Source of the DNA: Dyadobacter sp. CECT 9275
GTDB lineage: Bacteria; Bacteroidota; Bacteroidia; Cytophagales; Spirosomataceae
Reading direction: 5' to 3'
Length of the DNA: 64,000 nucleotides
NCBI RefSeq assembly: GCF_907164905.1
Contig: NZ_CAJRAF010000001.1
Span: 276,001-340,000, forward strand
A model generated the notes under the pieces. That model was given only the letters and a program-made list of their open reading frames with translations, did not search any database and was not told the origin of the DNA. The stretch's first letter is position 1. Each line of letters opens with the position of its first letter. Positions 19,486 through 28,544 of the stretch are shown piece after piece. The position numbers and the translations under genes are program-made.

Positions 19486-19520
19486 GAGAGGTGGTGGATC
19501 CAGGTCTGCCGCCTCTCGTT
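19486..19520. terminator. Terminator between the coiled-coil gene and the PPK2 gene
   Basis: GAGAGGTGGTG (19486-19496) pairs with TGCCGCCTCTC (19507-19517) with three G-U wobbles, followed by GTTTGTT. It lies between convergent genes. Confidence 0.7.
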
Positions 19521-19522
19521 TG

Positions 19523-20413
19523 TTATTCCTCATTCTGCTGCCTGATCACTTCAATAAAGTGTTTTAGTTCTTCGGTACGTTCAGGGCTGGTTTCTGGATA
19601 ATCCATTTTCATTTTTTTCAATTCCTCTTCAATGATTTTGGCTATTGTAAGCCTCATGTTTTTCTTGTCGTCTGCCGGAATTACATACCAGGGAGCTTTT
19701 TCAGATGCCGTGGCATTGATACAATCCTCGTACGCCTGCATATATTCTCCCCACTTGGCACGTACGGCAATGTCCTGCTCTTCAAATTTCCAGTTCTTGG
19801 AAGGATCTTCAATTCGTTCAATGAGTCGGTCGGCCTGTTCCTTCTTGGATACGTTCAGAAAAAACTTGATTACCCGGATGCCGTTCCTGTATAGATATTT
19901 TTCCAGGTTTTTAATATCCTTATAACGATGTTCCCATACTTTAGGGAGGTTCTCTGTCAGTTCAGCAGGAATTCTCTGGGAAGAGGTCAGGATACCGGGT
20001 TCCACTTTTACCACCAGTACTTCCTCATAATAACTCCTGTTGAAAATGGTGATTGTTCCGCGCTGGGGAAGTACCTGGCTGGTACGCCACAAAAAATCAT
20101 GGCTGAGTTCGGTTTCTGACGGTCTTTTGAAGGAATGTATTTTAACACCTACCGGATTCACACCTGCAAGTACATGCTTGATGGTCCCGTCCTTGCCCGC
20201 AGCATCCATGGCTTGGAAAATGACAAGCAGGCCATATCTGTTATGTGCATACATTCTGCTCTGAAGCTCGTCCAGAGCAGCAGCGGATGCCGCCTGCATC
20301 AGTTCGTATTCTTCCTTACTATCGTAGATATCTTTAAAGCGGGTTTTTGCTTTTTTGATATCAAATTTTTTGGCGCCATCTACACGAAAATCTTCGGAAT
20401 TGAATGTTGACAT
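19523..20413 (-). CDS. Polyphosphate kinase 2 family protein (PPK2)
   Basis: Encodes 296 residues, one PPK2 domain. Walker A-like AMDAAGKDGTIKHVLAG is near residues 70-86 and the Walker B-like block FNRSYYEEVLVVKVEP follows; the lid helix region has KEQADRLIERIEDPSKNWKF. PPK2 enzymes transfer phosphate between polyphosphate and nucleotides; the short, single-domain form is usual. Substrate preference (ADP, AMP or both) cannot be read from the sequence by eye. The rdgB gene lies 44 bases upstream of it on the same strand. Confidence 0.93.
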   Translation of the reverse strand: MSTFNSEDFRVDGAKKFDIKKAKTRFKDIYDSKEEYELMQAASAAALDELQSRMYAHNRYGLLVIFQAMDAAGKDGTIKHVLAGVNPVGVKIHSFKRPSETELSHDFLWRTSQVLPQRGTITIFNRSYYEEVLVVKVEPGILTSSQRIPAELTENLPKVWEHRYKDIKNLEKYLYRNGIRVIKFFLNVSKKEQADRLIERIEDPSKNWKFEEQDIAVRAKWGEYMQAYEDCINATASEKAPWYVIPADDKKNMRLTIAKIIEEELKKMKMDYPETSPERTEELKHFIEVIRQQNEE

Positions 20414-20457
20414 AGTGAAGCAGATTTAGATGATACAAGACGATGAAGGTACTTCCT

Positions 20458-21030
20458 CTAAGAATTAAGAAAACTGACAAGTTTTGAAAAGGCCCTGGCC
20501 CGGTGGCTCAGGTTGTTTTTTTCGGCGAGGCTCATTTCTCCAAAAGTACGGTCATGCCCTTCCGGCAAAAAAATGGGGTCATATCCAAATCCTTCCAACC
20601 CTCTTCTTTCCGCTATAATGGTTCCCTCGACCGTTCCTTCAAACTGATTATATATACCGTCCAAAACAAGCGTGATGACAGTAATAAACCGGGCTTTCCT
20701 GTTGACCTCGGATCCTAGCTTTGTCAGCAGCAGCGCAATGTTATCATCTGAATTCCGCTGAGGACCGGCATATCTCGCGGAGATCACCCCCGGCGCACCA
20801 CCCAGGGCATCAACCTCGAGACCCGAATCATCTGCAAAACAGCTGATGCCAAATTCCTGCCACACATACTCCGCTTTTCCGTGAGAGTTTTCCGCTATGG
20901 TGAGATAAGGTTCAGGAATATCAACATCACAACCGATATCCTTTAGGGTTATAAGGTTAAAATTATTTCCGAGCAGGGACTGGATTTCCCGCAGCTTGTT
21001 TTCATTGTTGGTGGCAAAACAGAGTTTCAT
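20458..21030 (-). CDS. rdgB: Non-canonical purine NTP pyrophosphatase (RdgB/HAM1)
   Basis: Encodes 190 residues starting MKLCFATNNENKLREIQSL. Key motifs are FADDSGLEVDALGGAPGV with the catalytic acid pair and GFGYDPIFLPEG, then TFGEMSLAEKN. It hydrolyses ITP, dITP and XTP to monophosphates, preventing their incorporation into nucleic acids. It precedes the PPK2 gene with 44 bases between, which suggests co-transcription of two nucleotide-related enzymes. Confidence 0.95.
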   Translation of the reverse strand: MKLCFATNNENKLREIQSLLGNNFNLITLKDIGCDVDIPEPYLTIAENSHGKAEYVWQEFGISCFADDSGLEVDALGGAPGVISARYAGPQRNSDDNIALLLTKLGSEVNRKARFITVITLVLDGIYNQFEGTVEGTIIAERRGLEGFGYDPIFLPEGHDRTFGEMSLAEKNNLSHRARAFSKLVSFLNS

Positions 21031-21068
21031 GAAAAGAATTGTAAGTAATATTTAGAAACGCATGATAA

Positions 21069-21100
21069 CAAAAAACGGCCACTTCCTGAGAAGCAGCCGT
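21069..21100 (-). terminator. Terminator after the FKBP lipoprotein gene
   Basis: On the minus strand an ACGGC...GCCGT stem with an inner CTTC/GAAG pairing precedes a run of Ts (As at 21069-21075 on the plus strand). It separates the FKBP gene from rdgB. Confidence 0.7.
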
Positions 21101-21126
21101 CAATATTTTCAACTTTCAGCAATGAA

Positions 21127-22023
21127 TTATTTTGCAGGAGGAATCTGAGGACCAGCAGGTTGTTTAGGCCCTTTAGAGAAATCAACCAGCTCAAGTTTAA
21201 ACTGCAGTACCGAATTTCCCGGAATGGGTCCGTAAGTTTCGGGACCGTACGCCAGGCTGGAAGGAATGATCAGTAAACCTTTTTCGCCTTTTTTCATCAG
21301 CATAATACCCTCTTCCCATCCTGGAATAACCATAGCAGCACCTACCTGCAGTTCAAGTGGTTTGCCTTTGGAGCTGTCAAATTCTTTGCCATCCAGGAAC
21401 ATCCCTGTATAATTAACCTGAACTTTGTCTCCGGCAACAGGGCTTGCGCCTGCTCCTTCAGACTCAGGAACATAAACCAACCCCGAGGCAGTTTTGCGCG
21501 CTTTTGCCGTCAGATTATTTTTTGCAAGGAAAGCGTCAATGATTTTAGCATCGGTAGCTTTTTGTTTGGTAGCTGCCTCGGTTTGCTGTTTCTGGAATTC
21601 TTCAGAAGTCAGCACGCTTAATACTTTAACCGTGAAACTAATCTCGGATCCTTTTTTGATCATTGGAGGTAACGGCTGGCCCACTTTTGCAAAAAGGGTA
21701 TCGGCATTGACCAAAAATTTAGCGCTGTCACCAGCTGCCAGCAAAGTAAGGCCGTCGTCAAAACCACCTTTGTACTGTGGTGCCTGCAGGACCATTTTCA
21801 TGGGATTACCTTCTTTATAGGTATCCCTCAGGGTCGAGTCAGTGCTGTTTTTAATTACCAGGTGAAAAGACATAATGTCGCCAAGTTTTGCTTTCCGGGC
21901 GTCATCTTTGTGTTCAAAGATCTGGTATTTCAGACCATGTTCGGTTACTTGCGTTTTGTACTGATTGCAAGCGGCTGCGAGGATAGTTATGCCCACCGCA
22001 TAACCGACTGTTTTAAGATTCAT
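21127..22023 (-). CDS. FKBP-type peptidyl-prolyl isomerase lipoprotein, duplicated domain
   Basis: Encodes 298 residues. The signal peptide ends in a lipobox (ILAAACNQ, Cys at residue 19). Residues 30-150 look like a degenerate FKBP domain (GDIMSFHLVIKN; GFDDGLTLLAAGDSAKFLV). Residues 170-285 are a full FKBP domain with VNYTGMFLDGKEFDSS, VIPGWEEGIMLMKKGEK and PSSLAYGPETYGPIPGNS. It catalyses proline isomerisation in exported proteins. The gene is followed by a Pro-rich tail. It is 53 bases from the DHH gene on the same strand. Confidence 0.92.
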   Translation of the reverse strand: MNLKTVGYAVGITILAAACNQYKTQVTEHGLKYQIFEHKDDARKAKLGDIMSFHLVIKNSTDSTLRDTYKEGNPMKMVLQAPQYKGGFDDGLTLLAAGDSAKFLVNADTLFAKVGQPLPPMIKKGSEISFTVKVLSVLTSEEFQKQQTEAATKQKATDAKIIDAFLAKNNLTAKARKTASGLVYVPESEGAGASPVAGDKVQVNYTGMFLDGKEFDSSKGKPLELQVGAAMVIPGWEEGIMLMKKGEKGLLIIPSSLAYGPETYGPIPGNSVLQFKLELVDFSKGPKQPAGPQIPPAK

Positions 22024-22076
22024 TTGACTTCGTTTAAAAGAATATTGATTGTAATGATAAATAAGCTGATAATTTA

Positions 22077-23108
22077 TTATTCTACCTTAAGAAGCTCTTC
22101 TTTATAACTGGGAAGGATTTCCAGGAATTTTTTAATGGTGTTGGTAACCGGGATGTCAGACCGCCCCCCCGAAGCATTTTTATGGCCGCCACCGCTGAAA
22201 TGAGCACTCGCCAAATCCCGCACAGAGAACGTGCCAACGGAACGGAAAGATATTTTTACCTCCCCTTTTCGTTCGATAAACAATGCAGACATGACCACAT
22301 TTTCAACCTGCAGGCCGTAATTCACAATGCCTTCGGTTTCACCGGTGCTGGAATTAAACCGTATCAGTTCTTCTTCCGTCAGTACCATATAAGCGGTACG
22401 GAATTCGGGTAATACCACCAGCTTTTGAGATAAGACATACCCCAGGAACTGAAGTCTCGACAAGGGCGCATTATCATAGATCATCCGGTGTACCCTGCTG
22501 GTATCCATGCCTGTCCGCATGAGGTCAGCCACTGCCAGATGTACCTCAGGGGTAACATTAGGATGTCTGAATGACCCTGTGTCCGTCATGATCCCCGCAT
22601 AGAGACATTCGGCCAGGGGAATATCAATGATATCGGTGATATCTCCCTGCTCAATAATTTTGATGGTGGAGTAAATAAGCTGTGCAGTTGCTGCGGCATG
22701 GGTATCCCAGATCATCCAGCGGGCAAAATTTTCGGGTTCCAGGTGATGATCAATCATCATTTTGACAGCCTTTGCCTCCTGCACCACCTTTCCCAAATCC
22801 TTTAGCCTTGAAAGTGCCGAAAAATCCAGGCAGCAAATCAGGGTTGCTTCATCAATCTTTTTTTTGCAAACGGCCTGTTCACCTGCCTTTTCATAAACGA
22901 GAACCTCCTGTACACCCGGTAACCAGCGAAGATTGGCTGCATAATCCGTAGGGCTGATGATCGTTACCGAGTGGCCCTTACCCGATAAATACCGAGCCCA
23001 TCCCAGCGATGAACCCAAAGCGTCGGCATCAGGATCCCGGTGCATCGTCACGATGATCTTTTGGGGAGTGGAAAGAAAAGCCAAAAGCTCTTCAATGATT
23101 TGATTCAC
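22077..23108 (-). CDS. DHH/DHHA1 phosphoesterase (NrnA-like oligoribonuclease)
   Basis: Encodes 343 residues with a GTG start. Motifs are MHRDPDADALGSSLGW (motif I), CCLDFS, the defining DHH in MMIDHHLEP, and the DHHA1 end FSGGGHKNASGG. Members are bifunctional nanoRNases that degrade short oligoribonucleotides and dephosphorylate pAp. A role in RNA turnover is therefore likely; the precise substrate is not set by sequence alone. The FKBP lipoprotein gene follows closely on the same strand. Confidence 0.93.
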   Translation of the reverse strand: MNQIIEELLAFLSTPQKIIVTMHRDPDADALGSSLGWARYLSGKGHSVTIISPTDYAANLRWLPGVQEVLVYEKAGEQAVCKKKIDEATLICCLDFSALSRLKDLGKVVQEAKAVKMMIDHHLEPENFARWMIWDTHAAATAQLIYSTIKIIEQGDITDIIDIPLAECLYAGIMTDTGSFRHPNVTPEVHLAVADLMRTGMDTSRVHRMIYDNAPLSRLQFLGYVLSQKLVVLPEFRTAYMVLTEEELIRFNSSTGETEGIVNYGLQVENVVMSALFIERKGEVKISFRSVGTFSVRDLASAHFSGGGHKNASGGRSDIPVTNTIKKFLEILPSYKEELLKVE

Positions 23109-23280
23109 AGTTATTTATTACAGGTAAATGAGGCAGCAAGACATATTTTAGCCCACAAAATTAAGAAAAGTGTTGAGATTTGTTCAAAAATGATAAATAA
23201 ACCCTGGAAATCAGTTCAATGTTTGGGTATGGGAAACCTTGCCTACAATAAGTAATTCTTCCATATCTATTGAAAAATAG

Positions 23281-23288
23281 TACTTTTG
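23281..23288 (+). promoter_or_regulatory. Candidate -7 promoter element for ndk
   Basis: TACTTTTG matches TAnnTTTG and lies 26 bases before the ndk start codon. No good -33 TTG is present at the usual distance. Confidence 0.5.
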
Positions 23289-23313
23289 CACGAAATTAAT
23301 TTTTAGTCAGTTT

Positions 23314-23733
23314 ATGCCAGCAAATAAAACTTTCACAATGATAAAACCGGATGCCGTGCAGGATGGTAATTCGGGGGCAATCATTCAAATGATTGAGGCA
23401 GCAGGATTTCGTATTGTTGCGATGAAGAAAACACAGCTGACAGCCGAGAGAGCGGGTCAGTTTTATGCCGTTCACCAGGAGCGTCCGTTCTACAACGACC
23501 TTTGCCAGTACATGTCATCAGGTGCTATCGTGCCGATGATATTGGAAAAAGAAAATGCAGTTGCTGATTTCCGCACACTGATTGGTGCTACCAACCCCGC
23601 CAATGCAGCGGATGGAACGATCCGCAAATTGTTTGCGAAATCAATAGAAGCCAATGCCATCCACGGGTCTGATTCGGACGAGAATGCGCTGATAGAAGGC
23701 AGTTTCTTCTTCTCGCATACCGAACAGTTTTAA
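23314..23733 (+). CDS. ndk: Nucleoside diphosphate kinase
   Basis: Encodes 139 residues, the standard length. [15 protein letters not shown] opens the fold, and the catalytic histidine is in [12 protein letters not shown] near residue 115. The enzyme balances nucleoside triphosphate pools by phospho-histidine transfer. It is divergent from the DHH gene and is followed by a strong terminator. Confidence 0.98.
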   Translation: MPANKTFTMIKPDAVQDGNSGAIIQMIEAAGFRIVAMKKTQLTAERAGQFYAVHQERPFYNDLCQYMSSGAIVPMILEKENAVADFRTLIGATNPANAADGTIRKLFAKSIEANAIHGSDSDENALIEGSFFFSHTEQF

Positions 23734-23750
23734 AAGAAACATTCGAAAAC

Positions 23751-23789
23751 AAAACAGGCCTGGCGACTCTTTTTCGCCAGGCCTGTTTT
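23751..23789. terminator. Strong bidirectional terminator after ndk
   Basis: AAAACAGGCCTGGCGA (23751-23766) pairs perfectly over 16 bases with TCGCCAGGCCTGTTTT (23774-23789). The A and T ends supply U runs in both directions, serving ndk and the convergent fasciclin gene. Confidence 0.95.
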
Positions 23790-23805
23790 GCTGAAGGAGG
23801 TATAC

Positions 23806-24315
23806 CTATTTAGCGGTGAGCACTCTGTCGATTACGTGGATAATCCCATTATCCGCATTCACATCTTTGAGAATGATATCAGCTTTATTGACAACAATAG
23901 TACTGTCGCGTTTTGAAAGAACCAGATTTTGTCCGTTTAAGGCTTCGAGATTTCCCGCTTTAAGCGCCGAATACTCAACCCTTCCCTTGTGTAAGTGATA
24001 CAGAATAAAGGATTGAGCAGAATCACCGGGTAAAGAAGTAATCACACTTGCACTGGTAATGCCGGATCTTCTGAAGGCGGCGTCATTGGGTGCAAAAAGG
24101 GTAAGATTTTCGGTTCGCAGCGCATCACTCATTTTACTGCTGGCCACAATTTCCCTGAAAATGGTAAAATCATTGTTCTGTAGAATGACATCAGTGATTG
24201 TCTTAGGCTTTACAAGATCCGCATCTTTATCCGAGCAGGATGAGAATAAGGATAACGCTATGAGCGTGCTCAAAAAAAATGCCCCGTAACGCCACACAAA
24301 ACTGTTTTTTTTCAT
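23806..24315 (-). CDS. Fasciclin-domain lipoprotein
   Basis: Encodes 169 residues from the ATG at 24315 (an upstream ATG at 24369 would bury the signal peptide). The signal ends LSLFSSCSDKD, a lipobox with Cys at about residue 27. One FAS1 domain follows: LFAPNDAAFRRSG near the middle, then a C-terminal NGIIHVIDRVLTAK, both classic fasciclin motifs. Such proteins mediate adhesion or matrix contacts; the ligand is unknown. Confidence 0.9.
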   Translation of the reverse strand: MKKNSFVWRYGAFFLSTLIALSLFSSCSDKDADLVKPKTITDVILQNNDFTIFREIVASSKMSDALRTENLTLFAPNDAAFRRSGITSASVITSLPGDSAQSFILYHLHKGRVEYSALKAGNLEALNGQNLVLSKRDSTIVVNKADIILKDVNADNGIIHVIDRVLTAK

Positions 24316-24409
24316 AGCTTTCGAAATGGTTATTTTTTGTAAAACTAACGGAAAAAGTGTTTCCTGCATTTTACATCATATTTTTTTTAATCCAAATCAT
24401 AAAAAATCA

Positions 24410-25042
24410 ATGTTAAAACTTCGGTATTTACTGACGCTCTCAGCCGCAGTCCTGCTGTTCAACTCTGCATTTCTGGTACTTAAAACAACCGGGGACGGGA
24501 AAAAGAAGCCGGTTAAAATTTTTAATGGGAAAGATCTTTCCGGCTGGAAAATCAACGGTACAGAAAAATGGTACGTTGAAAAAGGAGAGCTGATTTGTGA
24601 AAGCGGCCCGGACAAAAAATACGGTTACCTTACTACAGATAAGCTGTACAAGGATTTTGATCTTTCCCTTCAATTTAAGCAGGAAGCCAATGGGAACAGC
24701 GGTGTTTTCTTCAGATCAAGCGTAACGGGAACTACCGTGGCTGGCTGGCAGGTGGAAGTTGCTCCGAAAAACCATGATACCGGAGGTGTGTACGAGTCTT
24801 ATGGACGTGGCTGGCTTCACCAGATCCCCGACGAAAAGGAAGGTTTCCTAAAGGTGGGCGAATGGAATACCTTGAGAATTAAGGTTGTAGGGGATCACGT
24901 GCAAACCTGGCTGAACGGGCACGATATGGTGGATTTCAAAGATGAAAAAATAGGTGCTGCCAACGGTTCCATAGCCCTGCAGATTCATGACGGAGGTGGT
25001 ATTAAAGTGCGCTGGAAAAATATGCTGATCGAAGAGCTATAA
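24410..25042 (+). CDS. Exported DUF1080 (3-keto-disaccharide hydrolase-type) protein
   Basis: Encodes 210 residues from the ATG at 24410, giving a signal peptide (residues 1-25). One DUF1080 domain follows, with FNGKDLSGWKING, GNSGVFFRS, VYESYGRGW and WNTLRIKVVGDHVQTWLNG. The fold is a concanavalin/laminin-G-like sandwich; some members hydrolyse 3-keto-glycosides. The protein is probably periplasmic or outer-membrane-associated. A long hairpin follows at 25131. Confidence 0.9.
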   Translation: MLKLRYLLTLSAAVLLFNSAFLVLKTTGDGKKKPVKIFNGKDLSGWKINGTEKWYVEKGELICESGPDKKYGYLTTDKLYKDFDLSLQFKQEANGNSGVFFRSSVTGTTVAGWQVEVAPKNHDTGGVYESYGRGWLHQIPDEKEGFLKVGEWNTLRIKVVGDHVQTWLNGHDMVDFKDEKIGAANGSIALQIHDGGGIKVRWKNMLIEEL

Positions 25043-25130
25043 GGATGGCCTGACCGGGCGGAATTGATACATCGATATCTGTCGTTCATTCTCCATTCTG
25101 ATGTAGTTCGTCGGAAATAGCTTAGAATAG

Positions 25131-25194
25131 AGCTTCATGACTAATAGGTTTGTGTCAGCAAAAACACAATCTGTTGGTCATGAGGCTTTTTTAG
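25131..25194 (+). terminator. Long imperfect hairpin with T run after the DUF1080 gene
   Basis: AGCTTCATGACTAATAGG (from 25131) pairs with a later arm around 25166-25188 ending GGTCATGAGGCT, with several G-U pairs, followed by TTTTTTAG. It is read as a terminator. The remaining spacer to 25332 shows nothing else. Confidence 0.7.
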
Positions 25195-25332
25195 TTTTTG
25201 TTTAGCCGGTGATCGGATGGGAGAAGAGTCTCCATCAAAAATAACGGCAAAGCTATCCGAGACGGTACCACCTCCGACAGAGCAGATGCGTTTTCGTTAC
25301 AAACCTATGAAAGGACTAATGAACTCTAAATC

Positions 25333-25992
25333 ATGAAAAAACAGATTATTACGCTCATTTTGATTATATTTTGCTTGAACGGGCTTTTTGCCCGGGATGA
25401 GAAATATATTCAGGCCATGTCGGCCTCCATTTCTGCGCTCAATGGTCTGGATAAGGGGCAGCCCGCTCCCAAGGCTTTGCAGGAAATAGCCAATCGGTTT
25501 GAACGTATCGGGGCGGAACAAGCAAGGGAATGGCTTCCGTGTTATTATGCCGCTTTGTGTTACATTAAACTGGGTTTTGTAAGTGAGAATCTTGCAGAAA
25601 AGGATAGGTTTCTGGATCTGGCCGATGCCATGCTGAAACAGGCTGAAACGCTGGCAGGCAAACCCAATGACGAACTGCTGATACTTCTGGCCTACGCAGC
25701 GCAAAGCAGGCTGGCGGCCGATGCCATGAACCGCTGGGAGGAATATGGAGAGAAATTTGCCAACCATATTCAGGCGGCTCAAAAATTGAACCCAGGTAAT
25801 CCCCGATCCTATTATCTGGAAGGAGCGGGCCTGTTTTATACCCCTGAACAGTACGGAGGAGGTAAGGAGGCGGCCAAACCCACATTGTCCAGGGCGGTGG
25901 CAAATTATGCCAGCTTTAAACCCGAAACGACGATACATCCTGACTGGGGGAAAGAGGAAGCGGCCTGGTTGCTGGGCGAATGTAACAAATGA
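25333..25992 (+). CDS. Exported TPR-like protein of unknown function
   Basis: Encodes 219 residues with a signal peptide (residues 1-20, ending LFAR). The rest is helical, with repeats suggestive of TPR (LPCYYAALCYIKLGF; NPGNPRSYYLEGAGLFYTPEQYGGG). Its TGA stop (25990-25992) overlaps the next gene's ATG at 25989, so the two are translationally coupled. It may be a periplasmic partner of the adjoining sensor kinase; that is inference from overlap. Confidence 0.8.
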   Translation: MKKQIITLILIIFCLNGLFARDEKYIQAMSASISALNGLDKGQPAPKALQEIANRFERIGAEQAREWLPCYYAALCYIKLGFVSENLAEKDRFLDLADAMLKQAETLAGKPNDELLILLAYAAQSRLAADAMNRWEEYGEKFANHIQAAQKLNPGNPRSYYLEGAGLFYTPEQYGGGKEAAKPTLSRAVANYASFKPETTIHPDWGKEEAAWLLGECNK

Positions 25993-27440
25993 TGATGCAA
26001 AGCAAATACAATACTGAGGAGAAAAAAGCGAAGCCGCTACGTATGTCGGCGTCGTCTCTGGACGGCCGGGATTTCAGTAATATGAATCTTGAAAATGCTG
26101 ATTTCAGCTTTTCCAGTTTGAAAGAAGTGAATTTTGACGGAGCAATCCTGAGGAATGCCAAACTCAGATTTTCGGCTCTGGACCGGACTACCTTCCGTAA
26201 TGCAGATCTTACCAATGCAGACCTGAGTTTCAGTAGCCTGGTGGATACCGACATGTCCGGAGCAAGGGTGGAAGGAGCGAATTTTAGCTTTACTTCTCAG
26301 GAAAAATCTTTCAACTGGCAAGACCTGAAGGTCATCGGGCTGATCCAGGGACAGGGCTGGCTGGGTATCTTGTTGCTTATGATTTTTGGTGCGATTGTGT
26401 TATACGGTTTCAATGCGATCGTCTATTTCACTGCAGAAATTGTTTACACCTCCGAGCCCATTCGGGTAGGGTTGTATCGGTTTCTGGTTATATCCAATAT
26501 TGCGGCAGGCTTGGTCACCGTGTTTCTTACCCACCATCTTGCCTTCTGGCTCGACAGTGTTTTTAAAAGCATCACCATCCGGCATTTGCTGCTTACCATT
26601 GTCGTGCTGGTATTAAATAATTTTCTGGGTGTGGCTATTTATCAGTTAATAGGGGTGGAGGTAGTTGAGAAATACCTGAAAATGTATCCCTATGAGGCCG
26701 GGCAAAACTTACCGTCTATATGGTATATGACAGCACCAGTGATGGTGGCTAATATTTTTTACTTTTTTATCAGGCAAAGCCGGCAGATATCGCGTAAAAT
26801 ATCGGATCAGGAATATCAGCTTCTGAACCTCGAAAAATTGAAAACCCGGGCCGAACTGGAGGCACTGCAGGCGAGGATCAACCCTCATTTTTTATACAAT
26901 GCGTTAAACAGTATCGCGAGCCTTGTGCATGAGGATCCTGATAAAGCCGAGGAAATGACTTTATTGCTTTCCAAGTTATTCAGGTATACCACCGGAAGAA
27001 AAAATAATGAATATCTGGACACGGTGGAAAATGAGCTTGAAATGGTGCAAACCTACCTGCTGGTGGAGAAAGTGAGGTATGGAGACAGGCTCAACTTTGT
27101 GCTTGAAGTCGCACAGCCTGATCTGAAACAGTTACTGATTCCCAAGTTTATCTTACAACCGGTGGTTGAAAATGCCATTAAACATGGCATTGCCAAAGTG
27201 GCTGATCAAGGGCAGATACGGATCAGGATCTATGAAGAACAGGACTGGCTGCATTTATGTGTGCACGACAACGGCCCGCTTTTCCCGGAAAACATGGGAG
27301 CCGGTTATGGCATCCGGAGTATTCAGGATAAGTTGAAACTACTCTATGGCGACGGTGCCACCGTTGAACTTCACAATGAGCCACATAAGGCTGTGAACCT
27401 TTCGATCAAAAAAACGGCGATCATGCAACAAGAACGATGA
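25989..27440 (+). CDS. LytS-type sensor histidine kinase with N-terminal pentapeptide repeats
   Basis: Encodes 483 residues. Residues about 20-105 are pentapeptide repeats of the A(D/N)LxX type (FSNMNLENADFSFSSLKEVN; NADLTNADLSFSSLV). Residues 120-265 hold about four membrane segments. The kinase part has a coiled-coil linker, the phospho-acceptor in RINPHFLYNALNSIA (His300) and the ATP-binding IKHGIAK and DNGPLFPENMGAGYGIRSIQ. The response-regulator gene starts at 27442, immediately after this stop. The repeats before the membrane part are likely cytosolic and unusual for this family. Confidence 0.92.
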   Translation: MMMQSKYNTEEKKAKPLRMSASSLDGRDFSNMNLENADFSFSSLKEVNFDGAILRNAKLRFSALDRTTFRNADLTNADLSFSSLVDTDMSGARVEGANFSFTSQEKSFNWQDLKVIGLIQGQGWLGILLLMIFGAIVLYGFNAIVYFTAEIVYTSEPIRVGLYRFLVISNIAAGLVTVFLTHHLAFWLDSVFKSITIRHLLLTIVVLVLNNFLGVAIYQLIGVEVVEKYLKMYPYEAGQNLPSIWYMTAPVMVANIFYFFIRQSRQISRKISDQEYQLLNLEKLKTRAELEALQARINPHFLYNALNSIASLVHEDPDKAEEMTLLLSKLFRYTTGRKNNEYLDTVENELEMVQTYLLVEKVRYGDRLNFVLEVAQPDLKQLLIPKFILQPVVENAIKHGIAKVADQGQIRIRIYEEQDWLHLCVHDNGPLFPENMGAGYGIRSIQDKLKLLYGDGATVELHNEPHKAVNLSIKKTAIMQQER

Positions 27441-27441
27441 T

Positions 27442-28224
27442 ATGCATTTTCCTTTAAAAACAATACTGATTGACGATGAACCCCTGGCGCTGAGCAGGCT
27501 GCGCCGGTTGCTGGAAAAACATACCGATACATTTGAAATTGTAGCGGAAGCGCGTAATGGTGCCGAGGGTCTCGTTGAAATAGACAGGCATAATCCGCGA
27601 ATCATTTTCCTGGATATAGAGATGCCCCTGTTAAATGGCTTTGAAATGTTGGCAAAACTGACCAAAATGCCATTAGTTGTTTTTTCCACCGCCTACGACC
27701 AGTATGCCATCAGGGCCTTTGAAGAAAATTCGGTTGACTATCTTTTAAAACCTGTGGAAAACGACAGGTTATTAAAAACGATCGAAAAGATTCGTAATCT
27801 CATTCAGTCGGGACAGCAGAACCATTCGATGCTTAATCCTTATTCCGAGAACCTGTTCAGGCTGCTGGAAGAAATGAAACCCAAAAAGGAAATCTTTTCT
27901 CTTTCTGTAAAATCCGGCGACCGCATCCTTCTGATACCCCTTACAGAAATAACCCATTTCGAAGCAGAGGAAAAGTACGTTTTTCTTAATACACTCGATG
28001 GACAGAAATACCTTTTGAATTACACGCTCACCGCTCTTGAAGAAAAGCTTCCCAAGCATTACCTGCGTATCAGCAGAGCGGGCATAGTCAATACCCATCA
28101 TATCAAAGAGATTCAAAAACACTTCAATGGGAAATTTGTTGTGCTGATGCGCGACCGCCGCGCTTCGCAGCTCACAAGCGGAAGTACCTATACCGACGCC
28201 ATCAGGCATCTTCTTGATAATTAA
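27442..28224 (+). CDS. LytTR-family response regulator
   Basis: Encodes 260 residues. The receiver domain (1-120) has the acid pair IDDEPLAL, the phospho-acceptor in IIFLDIEMP and the conserved lysine in VDYLLKPVE. The LytTR DNA-binding domain (about 150-260) has HFEAEEKYVFL and HYLRISRAGIVNTHHI. It is the cognate regulator of the pentapeptide-repeat kinase, one base downstream. Target promoters are unknown. Confidence 0.95.
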   Translation: MHFPLKTILIDDEPLALSRLRRLLEKHTDTFEIVAEARNGAEGLVEIDRHNPRIIFLDIEMPLLNGFEMLAKLTKMPLVVFSTAYDQYAIRAFEENSVDYLLKPVENDRLLKTIEKIRNLIQSGQQNHSMLNPYSENLFRLLEEMKPKKEIFSLSVKSGDRILLIPLTEITHFEAEEKYVFLNTLDGQKYLLNYTLTALEEKLPKHYLRISRAGIVNTHHIKEIQKHFNGKFVVLMRDRRASQLTSGSTYTDAIRHLLDN

Positions 28225-28544
28225 TAGTGTAAGAGAATTAGCCTCATACCACATAATGATTTTGAAGACCCCTTACTTATTCCTAAATTGCGCCCTCGTT
28301 GATTTTTTTATACTGATTTAAAGTTCAAAGTCCTGTTAATCAGGATGTTTGGTTGGTTTTGGGTTGAGGTTGCGAATGTAATTTTCTGTTTTTCGTCACA
28401 AATGTTAGCCAGGTTGCGTATACATTTTTGAAAAGACAAGGGATTCTTTAACCCATTAACAAACCGACCCGTTTAAATTTTGTCATAGCGGATCAATATG
28501 GTTCATTTAGTTTTTGTTAAAAAAGGTTAAAGGGTTCGGGTATA
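28225..28544. other. Spacer with presumed promoter of uppS-bamA-ompH
   Basis: These 320 bases hold no gene. They are A+T-rich and end 5' of uppS. A TTTAAATTTTGTC at about 28472 resembles a -7 element with one extra base. Nothing else can be supported. Confidence 0.4.

Noticed and set aside
25297..25938. 213-codon minus-strand frame opposite the TPR-like gene
   Set aside because: It mirrors the coding plus strand and has no family features; the plus-strand gene has a signal peptide and overlaps the next gene in operon fashion.
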